From NCBI GenBank assembly GCA_029973955.1, contig JARKQJ010000196.1, forward strand, positions 124,001 through 188,000: a DNA stretch of 64,000 bases. Direction: 5' to 3'. Below are positions 24,442 to 32,156 of this stretch, in pieces. Below the pieces are notes generated by a model. The model had not been told where the DNA came from. It searched no databases and was given only the letters and a program-made list of their open reading frames with translations. Source of the DNA: Paludibaculum sp. (GTDB taxonomy: Bacteria; Acidobacteriota; Terriglobia; Bryobacterales; Bryobacteraceae). Within the stretch, counting starts at the first letter, position 1, and every line of letters starts with the position of its first letter. Made by a program: the position numbers and the translations under genes.

Positions 24442-26805
24442 GTGAAATCATGCCTGCGTTTTCTCTGCATTCTGGCCGTATTGCCGCTGGGTGCGCAAAC
24501 GCCCGCGGCGCCGGCCGTCAAACGCATTGTTCTTTACAAGAATGGGATCGGCTATTTCGAACACGCCGCGCGGGTGAGCGGTAGCCAGAGCATCACGCTT
24601 TCCTTTAATTCGGGGCAGTTGGACGATGTATTGAAGTCGCTGACGGTGCTGGACCTGAACGGAGGCCGGATCGGCGGCGTGACCTATAATTCGGAGTCTC
24701 CGGTGGAACGGCAGTTCGCAGAGTTGCGGTTGCCGGTGGCGGAGAAGCCGACATTGACGGAGTTTCTGGGCGCATTGCGCGGCGCGCGGCTGGAGGTGCG
24801 CAGCGGCACGACGGTGACCACCGGGCGGCTGCTGAGCATGGAGCGCAAGACGCGCATCAGCGGCGGCACCACGCTGGAAGTGGATTACCTCTCGATGATC
24901 ACGGACGGCGGCGAAGTGCGCACGGCGGAGTTGTCACCGGCGTTTTCGGTGAAGCTGCTGGACCCGAGCCTGGCGGAAAAGGTGGGCCGCTTTCTGGATC
25001 TGTCGGCGGCCACGCGCGAGCCGGACCTGCGGAAGCTGACAGTTGCCGCGAACGGCACGGGTGAACGCTCGTTGTTTCTGAGCTATGTCAGCGAGGTACC
25101 GGTGTGGAAGTCGACGTATCGCCTGATTCTGCCGACGAAGGCCAATCCGCAGCCGCTGCTGCAAGGTTGGGCGATTGTGGACAATCCCACGGCGCAGGAT
25201 TGGGAGAAGGTGGAGGTTTCGCTGGTGGCCGGCGCTCCGCAGGCGTTCATCCAGCACCTCTCGCAGCCGCTATACGGGCGGCGGCCGGTGGTGCCGGTGA
25301 CTGAGGCCGTAATGCTGTCGCCGCAGACGTTCCAGACGGCGCTGTCGTCGGGACCGGTGCGGCTCTCGGGAACAGTAACCGACCCGAGCGGCGCGGGGGT
25401 GCCCGGCGCCACGGTGGCGGCAAGGGATGGGAGTGGGAGCATTTTGGCGACGGCGGTAACCAACGCCAATGGCCGCTATGAGTTTGCTTCGCTGCCGGAT
25501 GGGGCGATCGTACTTTCGGCCGAGTCGCGAGGCTTCAAGCGGGCCGTGGGCACCGAAGTACTGACCGCTTCTTCGAGGGCGCGGCACGACTTTCAGCTCA
25601 GTCTTGGAGAGTCGGCCGAATCGGTGACGGTGAGCGCGGGAGCGCCGGCGTTGCAGACTTCCTCTGAATCTGCCAGTAGCAGATCCGTCGGGAGCGGGCG
25701 TTCCATGGGATCGATGCCGGAAGGTGCGGGGATGATGAAGAAGGCGCCTATACCCCCGCCCCCGCCGCCCGCACCGAGTCCGGTGTACGCAGCGCGAGCG
25801 GGCCTCGAGGCCATGGCGCAGGCACAGGCCTTGGGCGATATGTTCGAGTACCGCATCAAGGAGCCGTTGACGCTGCGCAGGAACCAGTCGGCGCTGGTCC
25901 CGATCGTGAATACGCCCGTGGGCGCGGAGGCGGTTTCGCTGTGGACCCCGCAGAATAGTTCCGGGCGGCCCTTGCGTGCCATCTGGCTGCACAACAACAC
26001 CGGTCTGACGCTGGACGGCGGCAGCTTCGGCGTACTGGAGAACGAGACCTTCGCGGGAGAAGGCATCTTCGAACCGATCCGGCCGAATGAAAAGCGACTG
26101 ATCTCCTACGCCGCCGATCTGGACCTCACCACATCCACGGCCTTCGGCAGCGAATCGCAGAAGGTTTCGCTGGTTACGGTAATCCGTGGCGCGCTCACCA
26201 TTCACCAGCAAGCCGTGGAGAAGAAGACCTACACGGTGCGCAACGCGGCATCCAACACTCGCACAGTTCTCATCGAGCACGCGGCGCGGCCCGGCTACAC
26301 TCTGCGGGCTCCGGCGCAGGTCGAGGAGACTACCCCCTCTTACTACCGCTTCCGGCTGCCAGTGCCGGGCGGGCAGACGGCGGCGCTCGTCGTGGAGGAG
26401 GTGAAGCCGCTCACCCAGATCGTCTCGCTCTCGACGATCGAAACAGAACGGGTGAATGGGTTTGTGAAATCCGGGCTGCTCTCGCCCGACCTCGAGAAGG
26501 CGCTACGGAAGATCATCGCAGATCATGCGGCCGTGCGAGAACTGGACAAGCAGAAGAACGACCTGGATGAACGCCGCGGCGAGATCTATGACGACCAACA
26601 GCGGCTGCGGGAGAATCTGAAGAGCCTGAAGTCCTCGCCGGAAGAGAAAGCGCTGCTGCAGCGGTACACGCGGCAGTTGGACTCGCAGGAGACGGAACTT
26701 GAAAAGCTGAAGACGCAGATTGCTGACCTGGACGCGAAGTATCGGGCCGCGCAGTCGGCGCTGGAAGACTACATCCAGAGCCTGACGTTCGAAGTGAAGC
26801 TGTAG
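24442..26805 (+). CDS. DUF4139-type secreted protein with embedded carboxypeptidase-regulatory-like domain
   Basis: 787 aa, signal MKSCLRFLCILAVLPLGAQ. The N-terminal portion (VKRIVLYKNGIGYFEHAARV, then DVLKSLTVLDLNGGRIGGVTYNSE) and LFLSYVSEVPVWKSTYRLIL match the DUF4139/mucoidy-inhibitor-like family. In the middle (about 305-395) a complete beta-sandwich VRLSGTVTDPSGAGVPGATVAAR...GRYEFASLPDGAIVLSAES, plus SVTVSAGAPALQTSSES, is inserted; this type usually forms the N-terminus of acidobacterial TonB receptors. A Pro-rich linker (PIPPPPPPAPSP) follows, then the DUF4139 body resumes with FEYRIKEPLTLRRNQSALVPI. The end (about 680-775) is a long coiled coil. The GTG start at 24442 has no Shine-Dalgarno. 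Confidence 0.8.
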   Translation: MKSCLRFLCILAVLPLGAQTPAAPAVKRIVLYKNGIGYFEHAARVSGSQSITLSFNSGQLDDVLKSLTVLDLNGGRIGGVTYNSESPVERQFAELRLPVAEKPTLTEFLGALRGARLEVRSGTTVTTGRLLSMERKTRISGGTTLEVDYLSMITDGGEVRTAELSPAFSVKLLDPSLAEKVGRFLDLSAATREPDLRKLTVAANGTGERSLFLSYVSEVPVWKSTYRLILPTKANPQPLLQGWAIVDNPTAQDWEKVEVSLVAGAPQAFIQHLSQPLYGRRPVVPVTEAVMLSPQTFQTALSSGPVRLSGTVTDPSGAGVPGATVAARDGSGSILATAVTNANGRYEFASLPDGAIVLSAESRGFKRAVGTEVLTASSRARHDFQLSLGESAESVTVSAGAPALQTSSESASSRSVGSGRSMGSMPEGAGMMKKAPIPPPPPPAPSPVYAARAGLEAMAQAQALGDMFEYRIKEPLTLRRNQSALVPIVNTPVGAEAVSLWTPQNSSGRPLRAIWLHNNTGLTLDGGSFGVLENETFAGEGIFEPIRPNEKRLISYAADLDLTTSTAFGSESQKVSLVTVIRGALTIHQQAVEKKTYTVRNAASNTRTVLIEHAARPGYTLRAPAQVEETTPSYYRFRLPVPGGQTAALVVEEVKPLTQIVSLSTIETERVNGFVKSGLLSPDLEKALRKIIADHAAVRELDKQKNDLDERRGEIYDDQQRLRENLKSLKSSPEEKALLQRYTRQLDSQETELEKLKTQIADLDAKYRAAQSALEDYIQSLTFEVKL

Positions 26806-26823
26806 CGGCGCCGCGCGCTGAAG

Positions 26824-26829
26824 TACACT
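26824..26829 (+). promoter_or_regulatory. Candidate -10 element (TACACT)
   Basis: TACACT ends 7 nt before the ATG at 26837; there is no Shine-Dalgarno in between. The -35 is not convincing. Confidence 0.35.
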
Positions 26830-26836
26830 TCTACCG

Positions 26837-28906
26837 ATGTACAAGCTGCTGGTACTGACCACATTGGCCGCCGCAACTCTGCCCGCGGCCTCCCTGCCCT
26901 GCCCCGCTCCGGGCTCGTCCGTGCGCTACCGTCTGGCGGAGGGTTCCAGCAAGGCATCCATGGTGACGGCATTTCGGTATGCCTGCCAGGAGGGCTGGGT
27001 CTCTCTCCGCGGCGAGAAGCAGAACGGTTCGCACTTCCAGGTTTGGATTCTGGATCCCGCCGCGCCGCGGCGCTACGTGCTGCAGGAAGGCGACGGCGTG
27101 CCGCGCGAATACCGGCATGCTGTCAACGGCGGCGCGGTGCTGCCATCGGCTGTGCCACTTCAGCAGTTGCTGCCGGAGGCGGGCGCGGACGCAGTGTACC
27201 TGGGGCACCGGTATTTGCGCGACTCGGAAGAAGTGGGGACATGGAGCGGGCCGGAGAATGCCCAAGTGGCCCCACTGCGGCCGGATCTGTTGATCGGCCC
27301 GGCCAGCAATGCCCGCATCAAGGAAGACCGGCGGCGGTGGGATGGGTCCGACTACGAGATGGTCCCGTTCACGCGCGCGGACTACCGGCAGTTGGCCGAT
27401 GCCGGCATTACCTTCGTGCGCGCCGACGATGCGCAGACGCCCTGGGCCGATGAGTTGGGGTTCTTCTACTGGGGCGGCGGCAAGGAGTTGCCGTTCCCGG
27501 AGATGCTTTATCGCAGCCAGTACATCGGACCGATTCCGTATCTTGATGAGCCCGCCGTCGGCACGCGCGATCACGTTTTGCGGCCCCGGTTGGCGAAGGA
27601 CGAGGCGTTCCGGCATGACATTACGCCCGGCGTTGCGCTGGCGGCCTTTGAAGAGCACTACCGGGAAGCGCTGGAGAAGGGTTCGCCTACGCGGCTGCAA
27701 GCAGTGCTGGCTGCGCGGGCGGATGTCGACCTGGGCACGCTCCGGCTGCAGCCGCACAACTTGTATTCGTGGGAGACGATGGTGGCCACCGCGGCGCACG
27801 AGTTGACGGCGCATCCGTTCCTGCCGGCCGCGCTGGTTTTTGAACCGCCAGGGCGCATCGGATCGCGCCGGACGCTGCCTGAGTTGAACATGACCGCCGG
27901 CACGCAGTTCGCCACGGGCGACACGCGAGCGCTGGCCGATGCGATCTTCAGTTTCCTGCGCGGCGCCGCACGGCTTTCCGGCCGCGAGTGGGGCGTGAGT
28001 ATCTACGGCGCGGTGGAACGGGCCGATGCCGCGTGGTGGATGACGCGGGCCTACGACATGGGCGCGACACGTTTCTTCTTCTGGGACAACTACCAGCTTG
28101 CGGCGGTGCCGTTCTCCGAATACCTGGCCCTGACCCGGCACCTGCGCGAGCACGCCGAAAATCATCCGGCGCGAGACCTGGGCCGCTTGCGGAGCGCCGC
28201 GGAGGTGGCCATCACGCTGCCGCCCGGCTACGACCTGGGCCACACCCACATGGGGCGCGGCAACCTGTGGGGCCTGCCGGAACTAAACCTGGAGCGGCGG
28301 AATCGCGCCGGTGTCGCGTATCGCACGGTGATGAGCAACTTCTGGCTGGAAGCCGAGCGTTGCATCAATCAGGGCATTGCGTTCGACGCGATGTGGGCGC
28401 TGCCGGGCCACGCGCCGGCCGGCTATCGCGAAGTGGTGCGCATTCGCGAAGACGGCAAAGTGGAAGTGGAAGCCGGCGGCAAGCGCACACTGCTGCCGGC
28501 GGCGCGCGGCATCGCCACGAAGCCTGGGCCGGCGCCCGGGTTGGAGCTGAAGTTCCGCATCGAGGGGCCCAGTGTCACGGCCACGGCGCTGGTGCGTGAG
28601 ACCGGCGCGCCGGTTTACTACACGCACGGCACGGACGCCGATGGGGTCTACCAGAATGCGATGGTCCTGTGGGAGCTCTACGGGCCGAAGGAGGAGGATT
28701 ACCGCTTCCTGGCGCCAGAGGGCCTGCGCCCGGCAGTCCGGCCGGTGGCGGGAGGCGCGGAGGTGGAGAATCGCTTCCGCCTGGAGCGGGCGGGGGTCTA
28801 TCGATTGCGTGCCGCGGTGGTGGATACCGCCGGCCGCCGCCGTGTGGTGTGGCGCACGTTTCGCGTGGACACGGCAGGCGCGGTGTCGCTGAGTCCAGGG
28901 CAGTAA
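26837..28906 (+). CDS. Large secreted protein of unknown function, glycosidase-like character
   Basis: 689 aa with a signal peptide (MYKLLVLTTLAAATLPAASL). I do not recognise a family. The central part has strand/helix alternation reminiscent of a TIM barrel: YRQLADAGITFVRADDAQTPW, REWGVSIYGAVERADAAWWMTRAYDMGATRFFFWDN and YLALTRHLREHAENHPARDLG resemble glycoside-hydrolase loops and helices. The last 150 residues (GLELKFRIEGPSVTATALVRETGAPVYY... VVDTAGRRRVVWRTFRVD) look like beta-sandwich modules. A carbohydrate-active role is inferred only. It follows the DUF4139-type gene by 31 nt on the same strand but may have its own promoter. Confidence 0.7.
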   Translation: MYKLLVLTTLAAATLPAASLPCPAPGSSVRYRLAEGSSKASMVTAFRYACQEGWVSLRGEKQNGSHFQVWILDPAAPRRYVLQEGDGVPREYRHAVNGGAVLPSAVPLQQLLPEAGADAVYLGHRYLRDSEEVGTWSGPENAQVAPLRPDLLIGPASNARIKEDRRRWDGSDYEMVPFTRADYRQLADAGITFVRADDAQTPWADELGFFYWGGGKELPFPEMLYRSQYIGPIPYLDEPAVGTRDHVLRPRLAKDEAFRHDITPGVALAAFEEHYREALEKGSPTRLQAVLAARADVDLGTLRLQPHNLYSWETMVATAAHELTAHPFLPAALVFEPPGRIGSRRTLPELNMTAGTQFATGDTRALADAIFSFLRGAARLSGREWGVSIYGAVERADAAWWMTRAYDMGATRFFFWDNYQLAAVPFSEYLALTRHLREHAENHPARDLGRLRSAAEVAITLPPGYDLGHTHMGRGNLWGLPELNLERRNRAGVAYRTVMSNFWLEAERCINQGIAFDAMWALPGHAPAGYREVVRIREDGKVEVEAGGKRTLLPAARGIATKPGPAPGLELKFRIEGPSVTATALVRETGAPVYYTHGTDADGVYQNAMVLWELYGPKEEDYRFLAPEGLRPAVRPVAGGAEVENRFRLERAGVYRLRAAVVDTAGRRRVVWRTFRVDTAGAVSLSPGQ

Positions 28907-28915
28907 GGGGGGAGA

Positions 28916-28992
28916 TGGTGGGCCTGACAGAACTCGAATCTGTGACCTCTACCGTGTCAAGGTAGCGCTCTAACCAACTGAGCTACAGGCCC
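28916..28992 (-). tRNA. tRNA-Val (GAC anticodon)
   Basis: The minus strand folds as a standard 77-nt tRNA. The acceptor GGGCCTG (28992-28986) pairs with CAGGCCC. The D-arm is TAGCTCAGTTGGTTAGAGC. The anticodon stem CTACC/GGTAG has loop TTGACAC with anticodon GAC. The T-arm loop is TTCGAGT. The discriminator is A and CCA is encoded (28918-28916). It lies antisense between two plus-strand genes. Confidence 0.97.
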
Positions 28993-29111
28993 GCTTGAGG
29001 CGGACGATTTCATCTTACCACAGCGTCCGCAGAGTGCACCGACAGGCCACTTTTCGCTGGTTCCCTGGCTGTTTACAGCAGTATCAATCGCGGCCTCCGG
29101 AGACACTTCAC

Positions 29112-29140
29112 TTGACAATCTAGTGATCCCACCCGATAGT
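29112..29140 (+). promoter_or_regulatory. Strong sigma-70-type promoter of the padR-ADOP unit
   Basis: A perfect -35 TTGACA (29112-29117), 17-nt spacer and -10 GATAGT (29135-29140), 20 nt before the padR ATG; AGGGAG (29147-29152) is the Shine-Dalgarno. CACTT/TAGTG half-sites flank the -35 (29109-29125) and may be part of a PadR operator, which would give autoregulation. Confidence 0.75.
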
Positions 29141-29159
29141 GGAGCCAGGGAGCACTTGA

Positions 29160-29507
29160 ATGTCTAGTGGAACTTCGGAGCGCATGGGCGTGTTGCAGGG
29201 CACGCTCGATCTGATCGTGCTGCGCACACTGCAAACGATGGGCGCCATGCACGCTTACGCCATCGCCACGCGGCTGGAGCAGATTTCGGACGATCTGCTA
29301 CGCCTGAACCAGGGCACGCTGTACCCGGCACTGGTGCGGCTGGAGCAGCAGGGCCGCATCAAAGGCGCGTGGGGCAAGACGGAAACAAACCGCGAAGCGA
29401 AGTTCTACTCGATCACGAAGGCCGGCGAGAGCGCCCTGGCCGAGGAGACGCGCCGCTGGCGTCTGATGTCGGGCCTGGTGGAGAAGCTGCTGGGCGAGGG
29501 AGCTTAA
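29160..29507 (+). CDS. PadR family transcriptional regulator
   Basis: 115 aa winged-helix repressor. Typical PadR sequence: GTLDLIVLRTLQTMGAMHAYAIATRLEQI (helices 1-2), LLRLNQGTLYPALVRLEQQGRIKGAWG (recognition helix and start of wing) and AKFYSITKAGESALAEETRRW (wing and C-terminal helix). The start at 29160 has AGGGAG 7 nt upstream and a strong promoter. The ADOP permease gene follows by 3 nt; this pair is a very common unit in Acidobacteria, where the regulator presumably controls the permease. The ligand is unknown. Confidence 0.93.
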   Translation: MSSGTSERMGVLQGTLDLIVLRTLQTMGAMHAYAIATRLEQISDDLLRLNQGTLYPALVRLEQQGRIKGAWGKTETNREAKFYSITKAGESALAEETRRWRLMSGLVEKLLGEGA

Positions 29508-29510
29508 CCG

Positions 29511-32156
29511 ATGCGGCGCATGCTGGCCAGGTTCTTCAACCTCTTCCGGTGGCATACGGCGGAGCGCGAGTTGGATCGGGAGATCGAGGCGCATCTGCGC
29601 CTGATGCAGGACGATTTCGAGCGTGGCGGCATGCCGCCGGAAGAGGCACTACTGGCGGCGCGGCGCAGCTACGGCGGGGTGGAGCAGTCCAAGGAACTGC
29701 ACCGCGAAGCACGTTCGCTCCTGTGGGTGGAAGAGTGCGTGAAGGACATCCGTTTCGGTCTGCGCCATCTGCTGCGCTCGCCGGGGTTTACGGTGGTGGC
29801 GGGTTTGACGCTGGCGTTGGGGATCGGCGCAAACACGGCGATCTTCAGCGTTGTGCAAGCGGTATTGCTGGAACCGCTGGCTTACAAAGACGCCGGCCGA
29901 CTGGTAACGGTGCTGCACCGCGGGACGGCGCCGGTAGCTCCGGCCAACTACCTGGATTGGCGCAAGCAGGCCACCACCTCATTCGCGGCCATGGGCGCGG
30001 CACAGGTCTGGAACCCGAACCTGACGGGCGTCGATCAACCCGAAACCGTCCGCGCGCTGCAGGTGACGCAGAGCCTGCTGCCGATGCTGGGCGTGGAACC
30101 GGCACTGGGCCGAGTGTTCGCCGCGGGGGAAGACCAGCCGGGGCGCGACCGCGAGGCAGTGCTCAGCTACAAGCTCTGGCAGCGCCGGTTCGGCGGCCAG
30201 CCGGATGTGATCGGCCAACAAGTGACGCTGAATGGAGAGCAGTACACGGTGGTAGGCGTGATGCCGCCATCGTTCCAGTTCGCACCGTTCTGGGCCACAC
30301 GGACGGAGCTGTGGGTGCCGCTTTCCCTGGAAGCCCGCCAACAGGACCGGCTGGGCCAGAGCTTGCGCGTCTTCGCGCGGCTGAACGAAGGCGCGACACT
30401 CGACCAGGCGCGCGCCGAGATCGGAACCGTCACCGCGCGACTGGAGCGGCAGTACCCGGGCACGAACCGGGAATGCCGCGTGACGCCGCTGAAGGAAAAC
30501 GTGGTGGGGAAGGTGGAGACGCCGCTGCTGCTGATGCTGGGCGCGGTGGCGTTTGTCCTGGTGATCGCCTGCGCCAATGTGGCGCACATGCTGCTGGCGC
30601 GGGCCTCGGACCGCCGCAAGGAGTTCGCGTTGCGCTCGGCGCTGGGCGCGGGCAGAGCCCGGCTGGTGAGGCAGTTGCTCACGGAGAGTCTGCTGCTCTC
30701 CGCGCTTGGCGCGATGGCGGGACTGCTGCTGGCACGCTGGGCGCTGCGCGCCATCGTGGCCTTGAGCACGCCCAACCTGCCGCGGATCGAAACGGTGGAG
30801 CTGGGCGGCGGTTCGCTGTTGTTTCTGTTGGGCGCAACCGCGGCCACGGCGCTGCTGTTCGGTGTGGCGCCGGCGCTGCAGACGGCGGCGCAGAGCTTGA
30901 GCGTCGCGCTGAAGGAGTCCAGCCGCGGAAGCAGCGGGGCACGCGGGCAGAGATTGCGCGGCTTCCTGGTGACGTCGGAGTTCGCGCTTGCGTTGACGCT
31001 GCTGGTAGGCGCGGGCCTCCTGATGCGGAGCTTCCGCGCGCTGCAGGCGGTGGACGCGGGCTTCGATCCCCGCGGCGTGGTCTCGATGGTCGTCTCCGTC
31101 ACCGGTTCGAGCGAGGCGGAAGGGGGCCGGCGCGAAGTCTTCTACCGGCAGTTGCTGGAGAGGGTCCGCGCGCTGCCGGGCATTGAAGCGGCCGGGGCGA
31201 TCAACCATCTCCCCCTGGTGGGAGACATGTGGGGCACGAGCGTCCGCATCGGAGGCCGGCCGCAGCCCAGACCGGGCGAGGAACCAGGCGGGATCTACCG
31301 GGTGGCGATGCCCGGATATCTCGAAACCATGCGCATTCCGCTGCGCCGGGGCCGCACGTTCACCGGCGGCGACAAGCTGGGCACGCCTGGCGTGGCCATC
31401 CTGAATGAACGCGCGGCTGCTGAATTCTTCGCCGGGGAGGATCCCATCGGCCAGCGCGTCGCGCTGGGCGCGCAAAGCCCTCAGCCGGAGTGGCTCACCG
31501 TCATTGGCGTGGTGGCCGATGCGGCGCAACACGATTGGGCCGCCCGGACGGAGCCCGAGATCTACATTGCGGCGCTACAGAGCCGGGAGTTTCTCGGCCT
31601 GGGCGAGTCGCGTTCGGGCTACATCACCCTGGTGGCGCGGACGCGCGGTAACTCCGCGGAGGCGGCGCCCGCACTGAAGAGCGCAGTCTGGGCCTTGAAC
31701 CGCGGCTTGCCCATCTCTGAAGTCGTGACGATGGAACAGGCGCTGGAAGACGCCACGGCGCAGCCGCGCTTCCTCATGCTGCTGGCGGGGATCTTCGCCG
31801 GCATCGCGCTGGTGCTGGCGGCGGTGGGCATCTACGGCGTGATGGCGTACTCGGTGTCGCGGCGCACGCGCGAGATCGGCATCCGCATGTCGCTGGGCGC
31901 GGACCAGGCCACGGTGCTGCGCATGGTACTGGCGCAGGGCATTCGGCAGGCGCTGCTCGGCGTAGTCGCCGGAGTGGCGGCTTCACTCGTTCTGTCACGC
32001 CTTTTGGAACACCTGCTGTACGGCGTGGCGGCCACTGATCCGCTCACGTTCGCACTGTCCGCGGCCGTACTCGGCGCAGCCGCACTGCTGGCCGCCTGCC
32101 TCCCCGCCGCCCGGGCCGTGCGCGTGCCGCCGGTGACAGCCCTGCGCGAGGAGTGA
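29511..32156 (+). CDS. ADOP-type duplicated ABC transporter permease (MacB/FtsX-like)
   Basis: 881 aa inner-membrane protein. The N-terminal prefix domain (AERELDREIEAHLRLMQDDF...AARRSYGGVEQSKELHREAR, about 18-65) is followed by the first MacB-like module: a membrane helix within RSPGFTVVAGLTLALGIGANTAIFSVV, a periplasmic core domain and an FtsX-type three-helix set near 320-450. A second copy follows, from about 475 (FALALTLLVGAGLLMRSFRAL) to an FtsX domain ending near 875 (RRTREIGIRMSLGADQATVLRMVLAQG). No ATPase gene is adjacent, as is usual for ADOP genes. It starts 3 nt after padR. It probably exports peptides/lipids or acts as a mechanotransmission complex; the substrate is unknown. Confidence 0.93.
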   Translation: MRRMLARFFNLFRWHTAERELDREIEAHLRLMQDDFERGGMPPEEALLAARRSYGGVEQSKELHREARSLLWVEECVKDIRFGLRHLLRSPGFTVVAGLTLALGIGANTAIFSVVQAVLLEPLAYKDAGRLVTVLHRGTAPVAPANYLDWRKQATTSFAAMGAAQVWNPNLTGVDQPETVRALQVTQSLLPMLGVEPALGRVFAAGEDQPGRDREAVLSYKLWQRRFGGQPDVIGQQVTLNGEQYTVVGVMPPSFQFAPFWATRTELWVPLSLEARQQDRLGQSLRVFARLNEGATLDQARAEIGTVTARLERQYPGTNRECRVTPLKENVVGKVETPLLLMLGAVAFVLVIACANVAHMLLARASDRRKEFALRSALGAGRARLVRQLLTESLLLSALGAMAGLLLARWALRAIVALSTPNLPRIETVELGGGSLLFLLGATAATALLFGVAPALQTAAQSLSVALKESSRGSSGARGQRLRGFLVTSEFALALTLLVGAGLLMRSFRALQAVDAGFDPRGVVSMVVSVTGSSEAEGGRREVFYRQLLERVRALPGIEAAGAINHLPLVGDMWGTSVRIGGRPQPRPGEEPGGIYRVAMPGYLETMRIPLRRGRTFTGGDKLGTPGVAILNERAAAEFFAGEDPIGQRVALGAQSPQPEWLTVIGVVADAAQHDWAARTEPEIYIAALQSREFLGLGESRSGYITLVARTRGNSAEAAPALKSAVWALNRGLPISEVVTMEQALEDATAQPRFLMLLAGIFAGIALVLAAVGIYGVMAYSVSRRTREIGIRMSLGADQATVLRMVLAQGIRQALLGVVAGVAASLVLSRLLEHLLYGVAATDPLTFALSAAVLGAAALLAACLPAARAVRVPPVTALREE

